From assembly GCF_024124765.2 (NCBI RefSeq), contig NZ_JAMXSR020000002.1, positions 953,001 to 1,017,000 of the forward strand: a DNA stretch of 64,000 nucleotides, read 5' to 3'. The position numbers and the translations under genes were made by a program. The notes beneath the pieces are model-generated. The model worked only from the letters and a program-made list of their open reading frames with translations, was not told where the DNA came from and did not search any database. This DNA comes from Sphingomonas sp. H160509. Its GTDB lineage: Bacteria; Pseudomonadota; Alphaproteobacteria; Sphingomonadales; Sphingomonadaceae. Positions 49,717-59,009 of this stretch are shown one piece after another; within the stretch, counting starts at the first letter, position 1; each line of letters starts with the position of its first letter.

Positions 49717-50010
49717 ATGGATTGGGGTTTGATCATACCGATCGTGGCGATTTCGATCGGACCGGTTGCCTGGGTTGCGAACAACTGGGTGCGCGCAAAG
49801 CATGGCTTCGAGCCAGAAGCGCGCCGCCGCAGGCGCGGGCGGGACGGCGATGTCGACGGTGAGCGCCAGGTATTGCTGCTCAGCAACGAGAACGAGCGCC
49901 TGACCGGGCAGGTCTCCCGCCTCGAGGAACGGATCGCGGTCCTCGAGCGCATCGCCACCGATCCCGCCGAGCGTACCGCTCGCGAGATCGAAGCACTCCG
50001 CGATCGCTGA
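49717..50010 (+). CDS. PspB-like small membrane coiled-coil protein, copy 1
   Basis: 97 aa. Membrane helix at residues 4-22 (GLIIPIVAISIGPVAWVANN), a basic stretch RRRRRGRD, then the coiled coil LTGQVSRLEERIAVLERIAT and REIEALRDR at the very end. It resembles the PspB coiled coil and the three following proteins. 27 nt after pspC. Function unknown; co-operonic with pspABC. Confidence 0.78.
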   Translation: MDWGLIIPIVAISIGPVAWVANNWVRAKHGFEPEARRRRRGRDGDVDGERQVLLLSNENERLTGQVSRLEERIAVLERIATDPAERTAREIEALRDR

Positions 50011-50022
50011 GGGACATCGATC

Positions 50023-50376
50023 ATGGACGGATTTACGGTTTTCATGCTCGCGATCGTCTGCGTCGGCGCCCCCGTCACGCTCGGGATCGGCAGCGAGATG
50101 TTCAAGAGCTGGTTGCGGCACAAGGAGACGATGGCCACCGCGCTGAACGCGCAGACCGCGGAGAAGGCGGCGCAATATGCCGCCCACACCGAACGTCTCG
50201 AACAGCGCGTCCGCGTGCTGGAACGGATCGCCACCGATCGCGGCACCGGCGTCGCCGACGAGATTGAACGGCTCCGGGTCGAACCAACCCCATCCCAGGC
50301 GGTACTGTCACCCGCATCCCCACCGATCGCGCTGACGGCCCGCCACCCGAGCCTCGTTGAAGGAGAAACACGATGA
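50023..50376 (+). CDS. PspB-like small membrane coiled-coil protein, copy 2
   Basis: 117 aa. Membrane helix at residues 4-22 (FTVFMLAIVCVGAPVTLGIG), then AQTAEKAAQYAAHTERLEQR, VRVLERIATDRGTGVADEIE, RLRVEP. After the shared motif it has a 30-aa Pro/Ser-rich tail not present in the others. Its stop overlaps the next ATG (ATGA at 50373). Function unknown. Confidence 0.76.
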   Translation: MDGFTVFMLAIVCVGAPVTLGIGSEMFKSWLRHKETMATALNAQTAEKAAQYAAHTERLEQRVRVLERIATDRGTGVADEIERLRVEPTPSQAVLSPASPPIALTARHPSLVEGETR

Positions 50377-50615
50377 ACCCCTTTTCGATGGTCGTCTGCA
50401 TCGTGCTGATCGTGATGGCCGCCAAGGTGCTGACCGCGCGCTACCGCGCGATGGGCGACGCCCCGGCCAAGCCGGCCGACAGCATCGATACGCTGCGGCT
50501 GCGCGACGAGGTGCAGCAGATGAAGGAGCGCATCCAGGTGCTGGAGCGCGTGATCACCGACAACCACAAGAGCGTCGATCTCGACCGAGAGATCGAACGG
50601 CTCCGCGACCGCTAG
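50373..50615 (+). CDS. PspB-like small membrane coiled-coil protein, copy 3
   Basis: 80 aa. Membrane helix at residues 3-19 (PFSMVVCIVLIVMAAKVL), then the coiled coil LRDEVQQMKERIQVLERVIT, and the end LDREIERLRDR. The end motif EIExLRDR is nearly the same as in copy 1. ATG overlaps the stop of copy 2. Function unknown. Confidence 0.77.
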   Translation: MNPFSMVVCIVLIVMAAKVLTARYRAMGDAPAKPADSIDTLRLRDEVQQMKERIQVLERVITDNHKSVDLDREIERLRDR

Positions 50616-50624
50616 GAGGCGGAC

Positions 50625-50864
50625 ATGATCGAACCGAACGTCTATATCACCCTGGCGCTGGCGAGCCTTGCGGGACTGGCGATGATCGTCGCCGGTGGAT
50701 TGGCCGGATGGCGCGAATGGCTCTCGCTGCGGCGGATGGAACTGGATCACATGCAGGACGGCCGCATGCCGGTCGCGGTGTCGACCGGCTCGCGGATCGA
50801 GATCGCGGACTTGAAGGAGCGGATCAAGAAGCTCGAGGCGATCGCAGCCGGGGTGGATCTTTAG
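50625..50864 (+). CDS. PspB-like small membrane coiled-coil protein, copy 4
   Basis: 79 aa. Membrane helix at residues 7-27 (ITLALASLAGLAMIVAGGLA), then a charged link WREWLSLRRMELDHMQDGR and the coiled coil IEIADLKERIKKLEAIAAG. The most divergent copy, lacking the EIExLRDR end. Last gene of the psp operon, before the 50883 repeat. Function unknown. Confidence 0.75.
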   Translation: MIEPNVYITLALASLAGLAMIVAGGLAGWREWLSLRRMELDHMQDGRMPVAVSTGSRIEIADLKERIKKLEAIAAGVDL

Positions 50865-50882
50865 GGCTCGCCCCGCAAGCAT

Positions 50883-50935
50883 GTTCCCCGCGAAGGCGGG
50901 GGGTCCAGACTGGGCCCCCGCCTTCGCGGGGGAAC
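50883..50935. repeat. inverted repeat, CCCGCGAAGGCGGG family
   Basis: GTTCCCCGCGAAGGCGGGGG and CCCCCGCCTTCGCGGGGGAA around TCCAGACTGGG. 19 nt after the last psp-operon stop, a plausible operon end marker. Confidence 0.85.
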
Positions 50936-50978
50936 ACTGTAGTTGTGGCGCTAAGGCCGACCCGCTACCGCCCACGGC

Positions 50979-51386
50979 ATGGCCACTCTCACCGACATTC
51001 TCGAGGAATACGACTTCCTCGAACCCGACGACCGCTATCGCCTGCTGATCGACCTCGGTAAAGAGCTCGAACCGATGCCGGATGCGCTGAAGACCGATGC
51101 GACGTTGGTGCGGGGATGTTCGGCTTCGGTGTGGGTGTATCCGACCACGACCGATGATGGCCGGCTGCACTTCCTGGCGGATTCGAATGCGGCGATCACC
51201 AAGGGGATCATCGCTCTGGTATTGCTGACGGTGCAGGATCAGGTGCCGGATGCGATCGTCGCGACAGATATCAAGGCGGAACTGGCGCCGTTCGACCTGA
51301 GCAAGCAGCTGAGCTCGAACCGGACTCAGGGGATTCCGAATATGATCGCTTTGATTCGCGAGACGGCGGAGCGGTACGCCGGCTGA
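50979..51386 (+). CDS. sufE: SufE family sulfur-transfer protein
   Basis: 135 aa. Accepts persulfide sulfur from SufS for Fe-S assembly. The active-site Cys47 lies in ATLVRGCSASVWVY, preceded by DDRYRLLIDLGKELEPMPDA and followed by KGIIALVLLTVQ. No suf genes nearby. Confidence 0.93.
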   Translation: MATLTDILEEYDFLEPDDRYRLLIDLGKELEPMPDALKTDATLVRGCSASVWVYPTTTDDGRLHFLADSNAAITKGIIALVLLTVQDQVPDAIVATDIKAELAPFDLSKQLSSNRTQGIPNMIALIRETAERYAG

Positions 51387-51393
51387 ACCTTTC

Positions 51394-51521
51394 GATCCTC
51401 CCCCGCCAGGGGGAGGTGTCGCCGAGGTGACGGAGGGGGAGGAACACGCAACGGAGGTTACCCCTTCCTCCCCCTCCGTCTGGCAAGGGCCAGCCACCCT
51501 CCCCTGGCGGGGGGAGGATCG
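51394..51521. repeat. inverted repeat, GATCCTCCCCCGCCAGGGGGAGG family
   Basis: GATCCTCCCCCGCCAGGGGG plus AGGTGTCGCCGAGGTGACGG on the left; CCCTCCGTCTGGCAAGGGCC plus ACCCTCCCCTGGCGGGGGGA plus GGATC on the right. Separates convergent sufE and the ferredoxin-like gene, beginning 8 nt after sufE. Same family as 57374-57503. Confidence 0.85.
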
Positions 51522-51830
51522 TCAGGTTGCTGCGTATTCGGTGAGGTTCGCAACGACCTCGGTCAAGTCCGCACCAGCCGGGACGAGCATCCACCGATCC
51601 GGCCGAGCGCCATCGACCATCACCACTGCGTTCTTCGGGCAAACCCCGAGGCACTTGACCTCGACCACGCCGCGATCCGCCTTGCGGCCCTTCTTCACGC
51701 CGAGTGCCTGACGAAGCAACTTCACCAGCGGTGTCCGGCCCTTTTCGCCAAACCCACCGTCCAGCTTCTTCGAGCATTTGCCGCAGACCAGAACGCTACC
51801 TTGCCAGCGACTGGCGAGGACCCGGATCAC
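51522..51830 (-). CDS. thioredoxin-like 2Fe-2S ferredoxin domain protein
   Basis: 102 aa. Begins VIRVLASRWQGSVLVCGKCS (first Cys pair C-x2-C), then VVEVKCLGVCPKNAVVMVDG (second pair C-x3-C) and DRWMLVPAGADL, the pattern of thioredoxin-fold 2Fe-2S ferredoxins (as in the HoxU/NuoE-like, CbiX-associated groups). Soluble electron carrier or cluster sensor is inferred. GTG start overlaps the J-protein stop (GTGA). Confidence 0.82.
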   Translation of the reverse strand: MIRVLASRWQGSVLVCGKCSKKLDGGFGEKGRTPLVKLLRQALGVKKGRKADRGVVEVKCLGVCPKNAVVMVDGARPDRWMLVPAGADLTEVVANLTEYAAT

Positions 51831-52366
51831 GCCGGTTTCCAGGTCCGCTGGTCTTCGGCCACCTTCAGAACCTCGTACGCTGCCTGAACGCCCTGGAACC
51901 GCTTGGCCGCGTCCTTGTCGTTCGGCCGCACGTCCGGATGGTTCGCCTTCGCCATCCGGCGCCACGCCGCGCGGACGTCCTCGAACGTCGCGTCGGGCTC
52001 GAGGTCGAGCACCTCCAACGCGCGCATCTCGTCGCGCGAGCGGCTGCCGTCGCCCGAGCCGGCCCAGGCGTAATGCTTGGGATCGGTGTAGCCGTCCGCG
52101 GTACGCGTTTCCGCCGCCTCGCGCTCCGCCGCCTCCTCCGCGCTCAAGCCTTCGAAATAATTCCAGCCGCGATTATACTCGCCTGCGTGGTTCATGCAGA
52201 AATACCAGCGGTCGGGACTGTTGGGCGATTTCGGCGCCGGGCAGTTGCCGGGCTCGTTGCAGCCATGCCGATCGCACAGCCGGACGGTCACCGCCTCGGT
52301 GCTCGCGCCATACTCGCGCCAGCGCGGGAAACCCCAGTCGGAAGATCGTGTCGTGCTTCGAGCCAT
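51827..52366 (-). CDS. J-domain protein with cysteine-rich N-terminus
   Basis: 179 aa. J domain at the C-terminus (about residues 122-175): ALEVLDLEPDATFEDVRAAW, RRMAKANHPDVRPNDKDAAK with the HPD tripeptide, so it should stimulate a DnaK. The N-terminal half (RLCDRHGCNEPGNCPAPKSP, RWYFCMNHAGEYN) is Cys/His-rich, a probable small zinc site. Translationally coupled to the ferredoxin-like gene. ATG 52366 gives MARSTTRSSDWGFPRW. Confidence 0.85.
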   Translation of the reverse strand: MARSTTRSSDWGFPRWREYGASTEAVTVRLCDRHGCNEPGNCPAPKSPNSPDRWYFCMNHAGEYNRGWNYFEGLSAEEAAEREAAETRTADGYTDPKHYAWAGSGDGSRSRDEMRALEVLDLEPDATFEDVRAAWRRMAKANHPDVRPNDKDAAKRFQGVQAAYEVLKVAEDQRTWKPA

Positions 52367-52582
52367 AGCGGTCCGAGATAGGCGTCCCCGCGGACAACGC
52401 AACCATACGCGGCAAGGCCGGCCGAAACTCCTCGGATTCGCCTATCTTCCGCACCGCAACATTCCGCCTTGAGTCAGACACCGTTCATCGATTACTGAAC
52501 ATGAACTATTTGTCATGTGGCATGGATAGATGCGTCCGGTGCGGACGTATTCCCGGCCGACACCTTAAGGACAGGAGCCCTG

Positions 52583-54164
52583 GTGCCGACTCTCATTCCA
52601 AAGCTTACCACATGGCGCGCGGATCTTCCCGCTTCCATCGTCGTCGCGCTCGTCGCGCTGCCCCTCTGTCTCGGCGTGGCGCTCGCCTCCGGGGCGCCAC
52701 TGTTCGCCGGCATCATCTCAGGCATTGTCGGCGGTATCGCGGTCGGCCTGTTCTCCAAATCGCCGCTGTCGGTTAGCGGCCCCGCCGCCGGCCTGACGGT
52801 GATCGTGCTGACCGCGATCGAGAGCATGCCGAGCTATCAGATGTTCCTGATGGCCGTCGTCTTGGCGGGCGTTCTCCAGATTTGCTTCTCGCTGACCCGT
52901 GCCGGCATCCTCAGCGAATTCGTGCCGTCGTCGGTCATCACCGGCATGCTCGCGGCGATTGGCCTCATCCTGATCCTCAAGCAGATCCCGCACGCTGTCG
53001 GCTTCGACCGTGAGGCCGAGGGTATCTTCGAATTCACCACCGCGAACGGCATCAATACCTTCTCGCGCATCCTAGACAGCCTCAGCGCGGCCGTGACGCC
53101 GGGCGCGATCCTGATCGCTTCGGTCAGTCTCGCCTTCCTGTTCTGGTGGGATGGCGCCAAGCCCAAGGACGGCCCGTTGCGCTTCGTCCCCGGCCCGCTC
53201 GTCGTCGTGCTGATCGGCATCTTCGGCAACATGCTGCTCGGTGTCGTGAAGCCCGACTGGCAGCTTCAGGCGACGCATCTGGTGCAGGTGCCGATCACGC
53301 AGACGTTGTCGCAATTCCCTTCGCTGTTCACCTTCCCCGACTTCTCCGGGATCACGATGGGTATCGTCTGGAGTAGCGCCGTCACGCTCGCGATCGTCGC
53401 CAGCCTCGAATCGCTGTTGAGCGTCAAGGCGGTCGACGAGATCGATCCGCGCCGTCGCTCGACCGACAAGAACTGGGAGCTGATGGCACAGGGCGGCGGC
53501 AACATACTGTCGGGCCTGATCGGCGGCCTGCCCGTCACCTCGGTGATCGTCCGCTCGTCGGCGAACGTCGATGCCAAGGCCGAGAGCAAGCTGTCGACGA
53601 TCCTGCACGGCTTCTGGCTGCTGGTCAGCGTCGCGCTGATCCCCGCAGTGCTGAACCTTATCCCGCTGTCGGCGCTCGCCGCGGTGCTGATCGCGACCGG
53701 CTACAAGCTGACCAAGCCCAAGCTGTATACCGAGCGCTTCAAGCAGGGCTGGACGCAGTTCATTCCGTTCGTCGTCACGGTGGCTGCGATCCTGTTCACC
53801 GACCTGCTCGAAGGCATCGTCATCGGCCTTGCGGTCGGCTTCGTGTTCGTCGTCGCGCGCAACTTCCGCACCGCGATCACGTTTGCCTGCGACGACGAGG
53901 GACTGCCTCGTCCGCGCGCGACGCAACCTGTACTTCATCCACAAGTATGAATTGCAGAAGTCGCTCGCCAAGGTGCCCGACAATGCGAACCTGCTGATCG
54001 ACCTGTCGTCGACCAGCTATGTCGATCTCGATAATGTCGACATCATCAACGCGTTCATCAAGGGCGCGCAGTATCGCGGCATCACCGTGCTTATCCGCGG
54101 CGATCTCGCGATGCGCACGGTCAAGCTGATCAACGCCCCCCAGACCGAGGTCCGTTTCGCATGA
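52583..54164 (+). CDS. SulP-family anion transporter (frame broken once)
   Basis: About 526 aa after repair. Starts at GTG 52583 with AGGAG 6 nt ahead. Roughly 12 membrane segments with LPLCLGVALASGAPLFAGII, SVSGPAAGLTVIVLTAIES, ASLESLLSVKAVDEIDPRRR, LIGGLPVTSVIVRSSANVDA; C-terminal STAS domain (LLIDLSSTSYVDLDNVDIIN). An extra G in GAGGGA at 53897-53902 breaks DDEDCLVRARRNLYF. Linked with a carbonic anhydrase, so bicarbonate is a likely substrate. Confidence 0.88.
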
Positions 54165-54799
54165 GGCAGTACAAGCAGCTCTTGCTCGCCAACAAGGCGT
54201 GGGCGGCCGAGATCATTGAGGAGAGCGCCGACTTCTTCCAGCGCCAGCTGGTCGGCCAGAACCCGGAGTTCCTGTGGATCGGCTGTTCGGACAGCCGCGT
54301 AGGGCCCGAGCAGATGACCATGACGCCGCCCGGCAACATGTTCATCCACCGCAACATCGCCAATCTCGTCAACGACGACGACATGAACCTGATGTCGGTG
54401 CTGCAATATGCGATCGACGTGCTCGGCGTGCGGCACATCATCATCTGCGGGCATTATGCATGCGGCGGGATCCGCGCGACGCTGGACGGCGGCACCACCG
54501 GCCCCGTCGACGACTGGCTCTCGACCGCACGCTGCGTGCTGCACGACCATGCCGACGAGATCGACGCGCAGCCCGATCGCGAGCAGAAGGTCAACCGGCT
54601 GGTCGAGGTGAACGTCCGCGACCAGCTAGTCCGCCTCGCGCGTACCAAGACGATCCAGGGAGCGTTCGCGCGCGGCCAGGAAGTGCTGCTCCACGGCTGG
54701 GTCTACGACATCCGCGACGGGCTGATCAAACCGATGATGGAGATCGATTCGACGACCGTGCTCGAAGAGGTCGGTCGGCCGGACAAGGTGCTGGTGTAA
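54161..54799 (+). CDS. can: beta-class carbonic anhydrase
   Basis: 212 aa. Zinc and catalytic residues: Cys42, Asp44, Arg46 in WIGCSDSRV; His98 and Cys101 in ICGHYACGG. Interconverts CO2 and bicarbonate. ATG overlaps the SulP stop by 4 nt, so the pair is translated together, as in SulP/CA bicarbonate-uptake units. Confidence 0.94.
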   Translation: MRQYKQLLLANKAWAAEIIEESADFFQRQLVGQNPEFLWIGCSDSRVGPEQMTMTPPGNMFIHRNIANLVNDDDMNLMSVLQYAIDVLGVRHIIICGHYACGGIRATLDGGTTGPVDDWLSTARCVLHDHADEIDAQPDREQKVNRLVEVNVRDQLVRLARTKTIQGAFARGQEVLLHGWVYDIRDGLIKPMMEIDSTTVLEEVGRPDKVLV

Positions 54800-54807
54800 G
54801 GCGTTCC

Positions 54808-54836
54808 CCCCTTCCCACCTTAGCCGTGGGAAGGGG
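54808..54836. terminator. hairpin between convergent can and the TPR/TonB-C-like gene
   Basis: CCCCTTCCCAC CTTAGCC GTGGGAAGGGG: perfect 11-bp stem, 7-nt loop, 8 nt after the can stop and 11 nt from the stop of the convergent gene. No U-tract. Confidence 0.65.
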
Positions 54837-54847
54837 CTATCTTTCGC

Positions 54848-56867
54848 TTACGAGCCGCGCCGCGCGGAGTCTGGCAGCATGAACTTGATACGGGTCGTCG
54901 TGGCGCCGCAACCGAGCCCCCCGTCGGGACGATACGTCTTGGCGTATTTGGCCTTGGTGAAGAACTTGGTCCCCGCCTCGGAGAAGATGAACGGGGGATA
55001 GCTCAACAGCGCACGCTGGTTGATGACGTTGCCGTCCGCGCCGATGTCGAACTGAACCTGGGTCCAGCCTTCGAAACCCCAACGCATCGCTTCCATCGGG
55101 AATGCTTCCGATCCCGGCTGGGATACCATCTTCGGTGGCGCATCCATGATCGCGCACTGGTTCGCGGTCAGACCACTCGACGCGAATGTCGCCCGCGCCG
55201 CGTCGATCTCGCCGTTGCGCTCCTCGATCGATGCGATGCGGATCAGCGCGCCGACGCGCAGCGGATCGTTCGGCTTCAAGGCTTTGTCGTCCGCCACCTG
55301 CCGAAGCGTGACGATCGCCGTGTCGTTCTTCTCGGATTTTCGCGTCCGAGCCACGGCGCCGTCGACCATCATCAACCGGATCGCCGCCCGCGCCTGGGGG
55401 TCGTTCGCATAGACGGGTTCCGATACCATCGGCGTCAGCGTCCGTTCGAATACCCCCTGGCCGCCAGATGTCGGTCACCGCATCGACGCGTCCCGGCAGG
55501 TCGAACGTCAGCCGCGCACTAGGCGGTGCATCGTTTGCGACCGCGATCGCCAGACCCCGCGCAGCCAAGGCCGCACGCTCTTCCCGCGCTACGGTAGGAT
55601 TGTTCGTCAGGCGGTAGATTGCGGCGAGCGTACGCAAACCATTAGGCGACTGGGCGGTCGCCGATGCGAGTTCGGCGCGCTGTCCGGCGAGTGCGGCCGC
55701 CTGCGAACCGGTCGGTGCAGGGGCGACCGTGATGCCCTTGCTGGAAAGCCACTGTTCCAGGACGTCGTCTAGTCCGTCGTCGATCGACGGCCGCTCGAAC
55801 GCGGTCGAACAGCGCATCTCGACCCGCACGTGATAGCGATAAAAGGCGGGGATCGCCTGGACCTTTTCGGCAGGCCACGACCAACCCTTGACCGCCCGCG
55901 CGAACTCCAGCGCGACCTGGCCGCCACCCGCGGCATAGATCGGTGCCGCCTGGTCGATCGTACCGTCGGACGCGATGTTGAATTCGACCACCGCAACGTC
56001 CTGCGGCTTGAGACCGGCATCGCCGCCACAATCCGGCGAGCGCATCTCCGCGGCAGGGTCGAACGATCCCTTCACCATGCGTCCCGCACCGGTATAGGCC
56101 ATGTACCGCCGTGCCTCGTCCGCGTTCCCGCTCAGCAGGTACGCGATCGCGGCATCGGACCGCGCCGATGCGTCCATGATATCGACCTTGTCCGTTTCGA
56201 GGCCGCCGAGAAGCCGGATCGCCTGCAAGGCGCTGGCGCGGGCGCCGGCGATGTCCCCGGTGTTGAGCTTCAGGAGCGTCCGCTCACGCGCGAACCACGC
56301 GGCGACGCTCTTCTCGAGCTTCACCGTGCCGATCAACGCGTCGCTGCGTGCCAACGTCGCCGCCGCGGCGGTGGGATCGATGAAGATCTGCGCGGTCACC
56401 AGCGACAGCATCGCACCCAGCTTGTCGGCGGTACTGATCGCGCTCGCCTCCGCCTGCTGGAGCGCGGTCACGGCGCCCGCATAATCGAGCGTGTCGGTCG
56501 CGACTTGGCCGAGGATCAGGAAGGCGCGCGTCCGGTCTTCTGCAAGACTGGCATCGTCCGCCGGCAGCAAGGCGAGCCCGGCCCGTGCAGCCTTAACCGA
56601 TTCGTCGGCGCGGTTCAGGGCGAACAGTGTCGGCGCCTTGCGGACCAGCACGATACCGCGGCTGCGTGACCCGGACTTGGTCCGCGTTTCCAGTTTCTCC
56701 CAGGCAGCAAGCGACGCCGCACGATCGGCCTTCGCATCCAGCGCCGTTGCCGCATCGAAATCTTGCTGGATCGTCGTTGGCGGCGGCGTCTGAGCGCCAA
56801 CGGGAACTAGCCCACCCGCCATCGCCAACACGCCTGCACCCAACAGCGCGATCGTCTTGATACGCAT
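54848..56867 (-). CDS. exported TPR-like protein with two TonB-C-like domains (frame broken once)
   Basis: About 672 aa after repair, signal peptide ending about VPVGAQ. Residues 30-260 look like tetratricopeptide helices (AGLALLPADDASLAEDRTRA, FLILGQVATDTLDYAG). A first domain around VVEFNIASDGTIDQAAPIYA ... RYHVRVEMRC and the C-terminal one around WTQVQFDIGADGNVINQRAL ... FMLPDSA resemble the TonB C-terminal fold. An extra G in 55453-55457 breaks IWRPGVFERTLTPMVSEP. ATG 56867 chosen; GTG 56879 possible. Role unknown, perhaps envelope scaffold. Confidence 0.7.
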
Positions 56868-56929
56868 CACATTCCCCACGTCGCAGCCCAGCGCTATTCC
56901 GCCGCAGTCTGCAATGGTTCGGGGAAGGA

Positions 56930-57316
56930 TGCCAGAGGGTCTGTAAGCCGGGTTCTGTCCATTTCCGATCCTTCGATACGGAAGTTAGGCGACCATTCCT
57001 CTAGGACGACGGTTGCCCGCCGCCTCAAGCAATCAACCCGGGTGACGAGCTGAAACGAAGCCCATGTGCCACCCCCTATTCGATCTTGCTCCCGGTGGGG
57101 TTTGCCGTGCCGCCCCTGTTACCAGGCGCGCGGTGCGCTCTTACCGCACCCTTTCACTCTGACCGCCCCGACCAAAGCCGAGGGTTGGCCGTCTGCTCTC
57201 TGTGGCACTTTCCCTGAGGTCACCCTCGCCGGGCGTTACCCGGCACCGTCGTTTCGCGGAGCCCGGACTTTCCTCGCGTGTCCGAAAACACCCGCGGCCG
57301 CCCGACCCTCTGGCGA
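56930..57316 (-). ncRNA. rnpB: RNase P RNA, bacterial class A
   Basis: On the minus strand the core is unmistakable: GAGGAAAGTCCGGGCTCC near the 5' end, GAGTGAAAGGGTGCGG-type and CACCGGGAGCAAG-type internal blocks, and AGAACCCGGCTTACAGACCC near the 3' end. P1 pairs GCCAGAGGGTC near 57304-57314 with GACCCTCTGGC near 56931-56941. Catalytic RNA that matures tRNA 5' ends. Ends approximate. Confidence 0.95.
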
Positions 57317-57373
57317 GGCGAGCCCTAGCGCGGGTGCGGGCGATGCACCACCGTTTTCGTTGGCGTATTTTGC

Positions 57374-57503
57374 GATCCTCCCCCGCAAGGGGGGGGAGGT
57401 GGCGCCGAAGGCGACGGAGGGGGGCGGATACGGAGCAGATGTTTCGCATGCCTCCCCCTCCGTCTGGCAAGTGCCAGCCACCTCCCCCCTGGCGGGGGAG
57501 GAT
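57374..57503. repeat. inverted repeat, GATCCTCCCCCGCC(A)GGGGG family
   Basis: GATCCTCCCCCGCAAGGGGG plus GGAGGTGGCGCCGAAGGCGA; right side CCTCCGTCTGGCAAGTGCCA plus GCCACCTCCCCCCTGGCGGG plus GGAGGATG. Same family as 51394-51521. Lies between ampD's stop and the 5' end of rnpB (both minus strand). Confidence 0.85.
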
Positions 57504-57508
57504 GAGGA

Positions 57509-58199
57509 TTAGTCGTCGCCCATCGGCTTGGGCAGCAACAACGCAAGAAGAATACACCGGCACTCCGCATCGACTTCGCCGTCGACCAGTTCGGGACGGA
57601 ATCGCCGCTGGAACGCCATCGTCGCCGCCATGCGGTTCTCGACATCATAGCCGAAGCGTTCGAGTGCGAGGCAGAAGCCGCCCCTCGGTCCAGCCCGGGT
57701 CCATCAGATTCTTGGTCGGCCGCGGCAGCGCCAGCCGGCGCCGCGCGAGTTCGTGCCACGGGAACAGCTCGCCGGGATCGCGCTTGCGCACCGGTGCGAT
57801 GTCCGAATGGCCGACGATGTTGCCGCGCGTGATCTCGTGGCGATCCTTGATCTCGGCGACCAGCTGCACGACCGATGCGATCTGCTCGGGCGGGAACGGA
57901 CGATAGCCGAACTCGTGACCGGGATTGACGATCTCGATGCCGATGCTCGCGGAGTTGACGTCGTCGACGTCGCGCCAGTGCGACTTGCCGGCATGCCAGG
58001 CGCGCTTGTCCTCCGCGACCATCCGCAGGACCGTCCCGTCCTCTTCGACCAAGTAATGCGACGACACCTTCGCCTCGGGATCGCGCAAACGCGCGATCGC
58101 CGACGCGCCGTCCTTCATGCCGGTATAATGCAGCACGATCATCGTGATGGGCAGCGAACGATCGTCGAAATTGGGTGACGGGGTCTCGATGAACTTCAA
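57509..58199 (-). CDS. N-acetylmuramoyl-L-alanine amidase, AmpD-like (frame broken once)
   Basis: Zinc amidase of the amidase_2 fold, 229 aa after repair. Ligands in MIVLHYTGM and VGHSDIAPVRKRDPG; AWHAGKSHWRDVDDVNSASI in between. No signal peptide, in keeping with cytosolic anhydromuropeptide recycling, though the longer size than AmpD leaves other roles open. An extra G at 57681-57684 breaks WTEGGFCLALERFGYD. Probable TTG start at 58199 with AAGGGAAGC upstream. Confidence 0.86.
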
Positions 58200-58422
58200 G
58201 CCAGCTTCCCTTTTTGCCAACGGGCCAGCACCGATGGCGCAGTCTCGACCGCGATGATCGTGACGTTGCATTGTGACGCCACCGCTCGACCGCATCAATA
58301 GCCTACGCGCGTAAGCAGACGCTTCGTGAGGCGCGCGCGGACGGGGCTACACGTCATTTGGCGCGTCCCTCTTGCCGTCGGCCCGCTTCCGGGCGAAAGC
58401 CGCTCCCGAAAAGGGAGTTGCC

Positions 58423-58977
58423 ATGTCCGTGATGTCCGACCGCTGGATCCGCGAGCGCGCGCTGGGCGATGCGATGATCGAACCGTTCCACGAAGCGCAG
58501 CGCCGCGACGGCTGCATCTCGTACGGGCTGTCGTCCTATGGCTACGACGCGCGCGTTGCCGACGAATTCAAGATCTTCACCAACGTCGACAGCGCAATCG
58601 TCGACCCGAAGGACTTCGCGGCGAACAGCTTCGTCGACCGCAAGACCGACGTCTGCATCATCCCGCCGAACAGCTTCGCGCTGGCCCGCACCGTCGAATA
58701 TTTCCGCGTGCCGCGCGACGTGCTGGTGATCTGCCTCGGCAAGTCGACCTATGCGCGGTGCGGGATCATCGTCAACGTGACCCCGCTGGAGCCGGAATGG
58801 GAGGGGCATGTGACACTGGAATTCTCCAACACCACGCCGTTGCCGGCCAAGATTTATGCGAACGAAGGCGCGTGCCAGTTCCTGTTCCTCAAGGGGAACG
58901 AGCCTTGCGAGGTGAGCTATGCGGATCGCGCGGGGAAATACATGGGCCAGCGCGGGGTGACGCTGCCGCGGCTTTAG
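58423..58977 (+). CDS. dcd: dCTP deaminase
   Basis: Deaminates dCTP to dUTP for dTTP synthesis. 184 aa, unbroken. [66 protein letters not shown] (catalytic Glu region) and [14 protein letters not shown] end. Divergent from the amidase gene over a 223-bp spacer in which I see no distinct element. Confidence 0.95.
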   Translation: MSVMSDRWIRERALGDAMIEPFHEAQRRDGCISYGLSSYGYDARVADEFKIFTNVDSAIVDPKDFAANSFVDRKTDVCIIPPNSFALARTVEYFRVPRDVLVICLGKSTYARCGIIVNVTPLEPEWEGHVTLEFSNTTPLPAKIYANEGACQFLFLKGNEPCEVSYADRAGKYMGQRGVTLPRL

Positions 58978-58979
58978 GG

Positions 58980-59009
58980 TTGGGCTTGGGCTTGGGCTTG
59001 GGCTTGGGA
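58980..59009. repeat. tandem TTGGGC array
   Basis: Four TTGGGC units and a terminal TTGGGA immediately after the dcd stop. Perfect short tandem; prone to slippage, so the copy number may vary between isolates. Confidence 0.9.
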
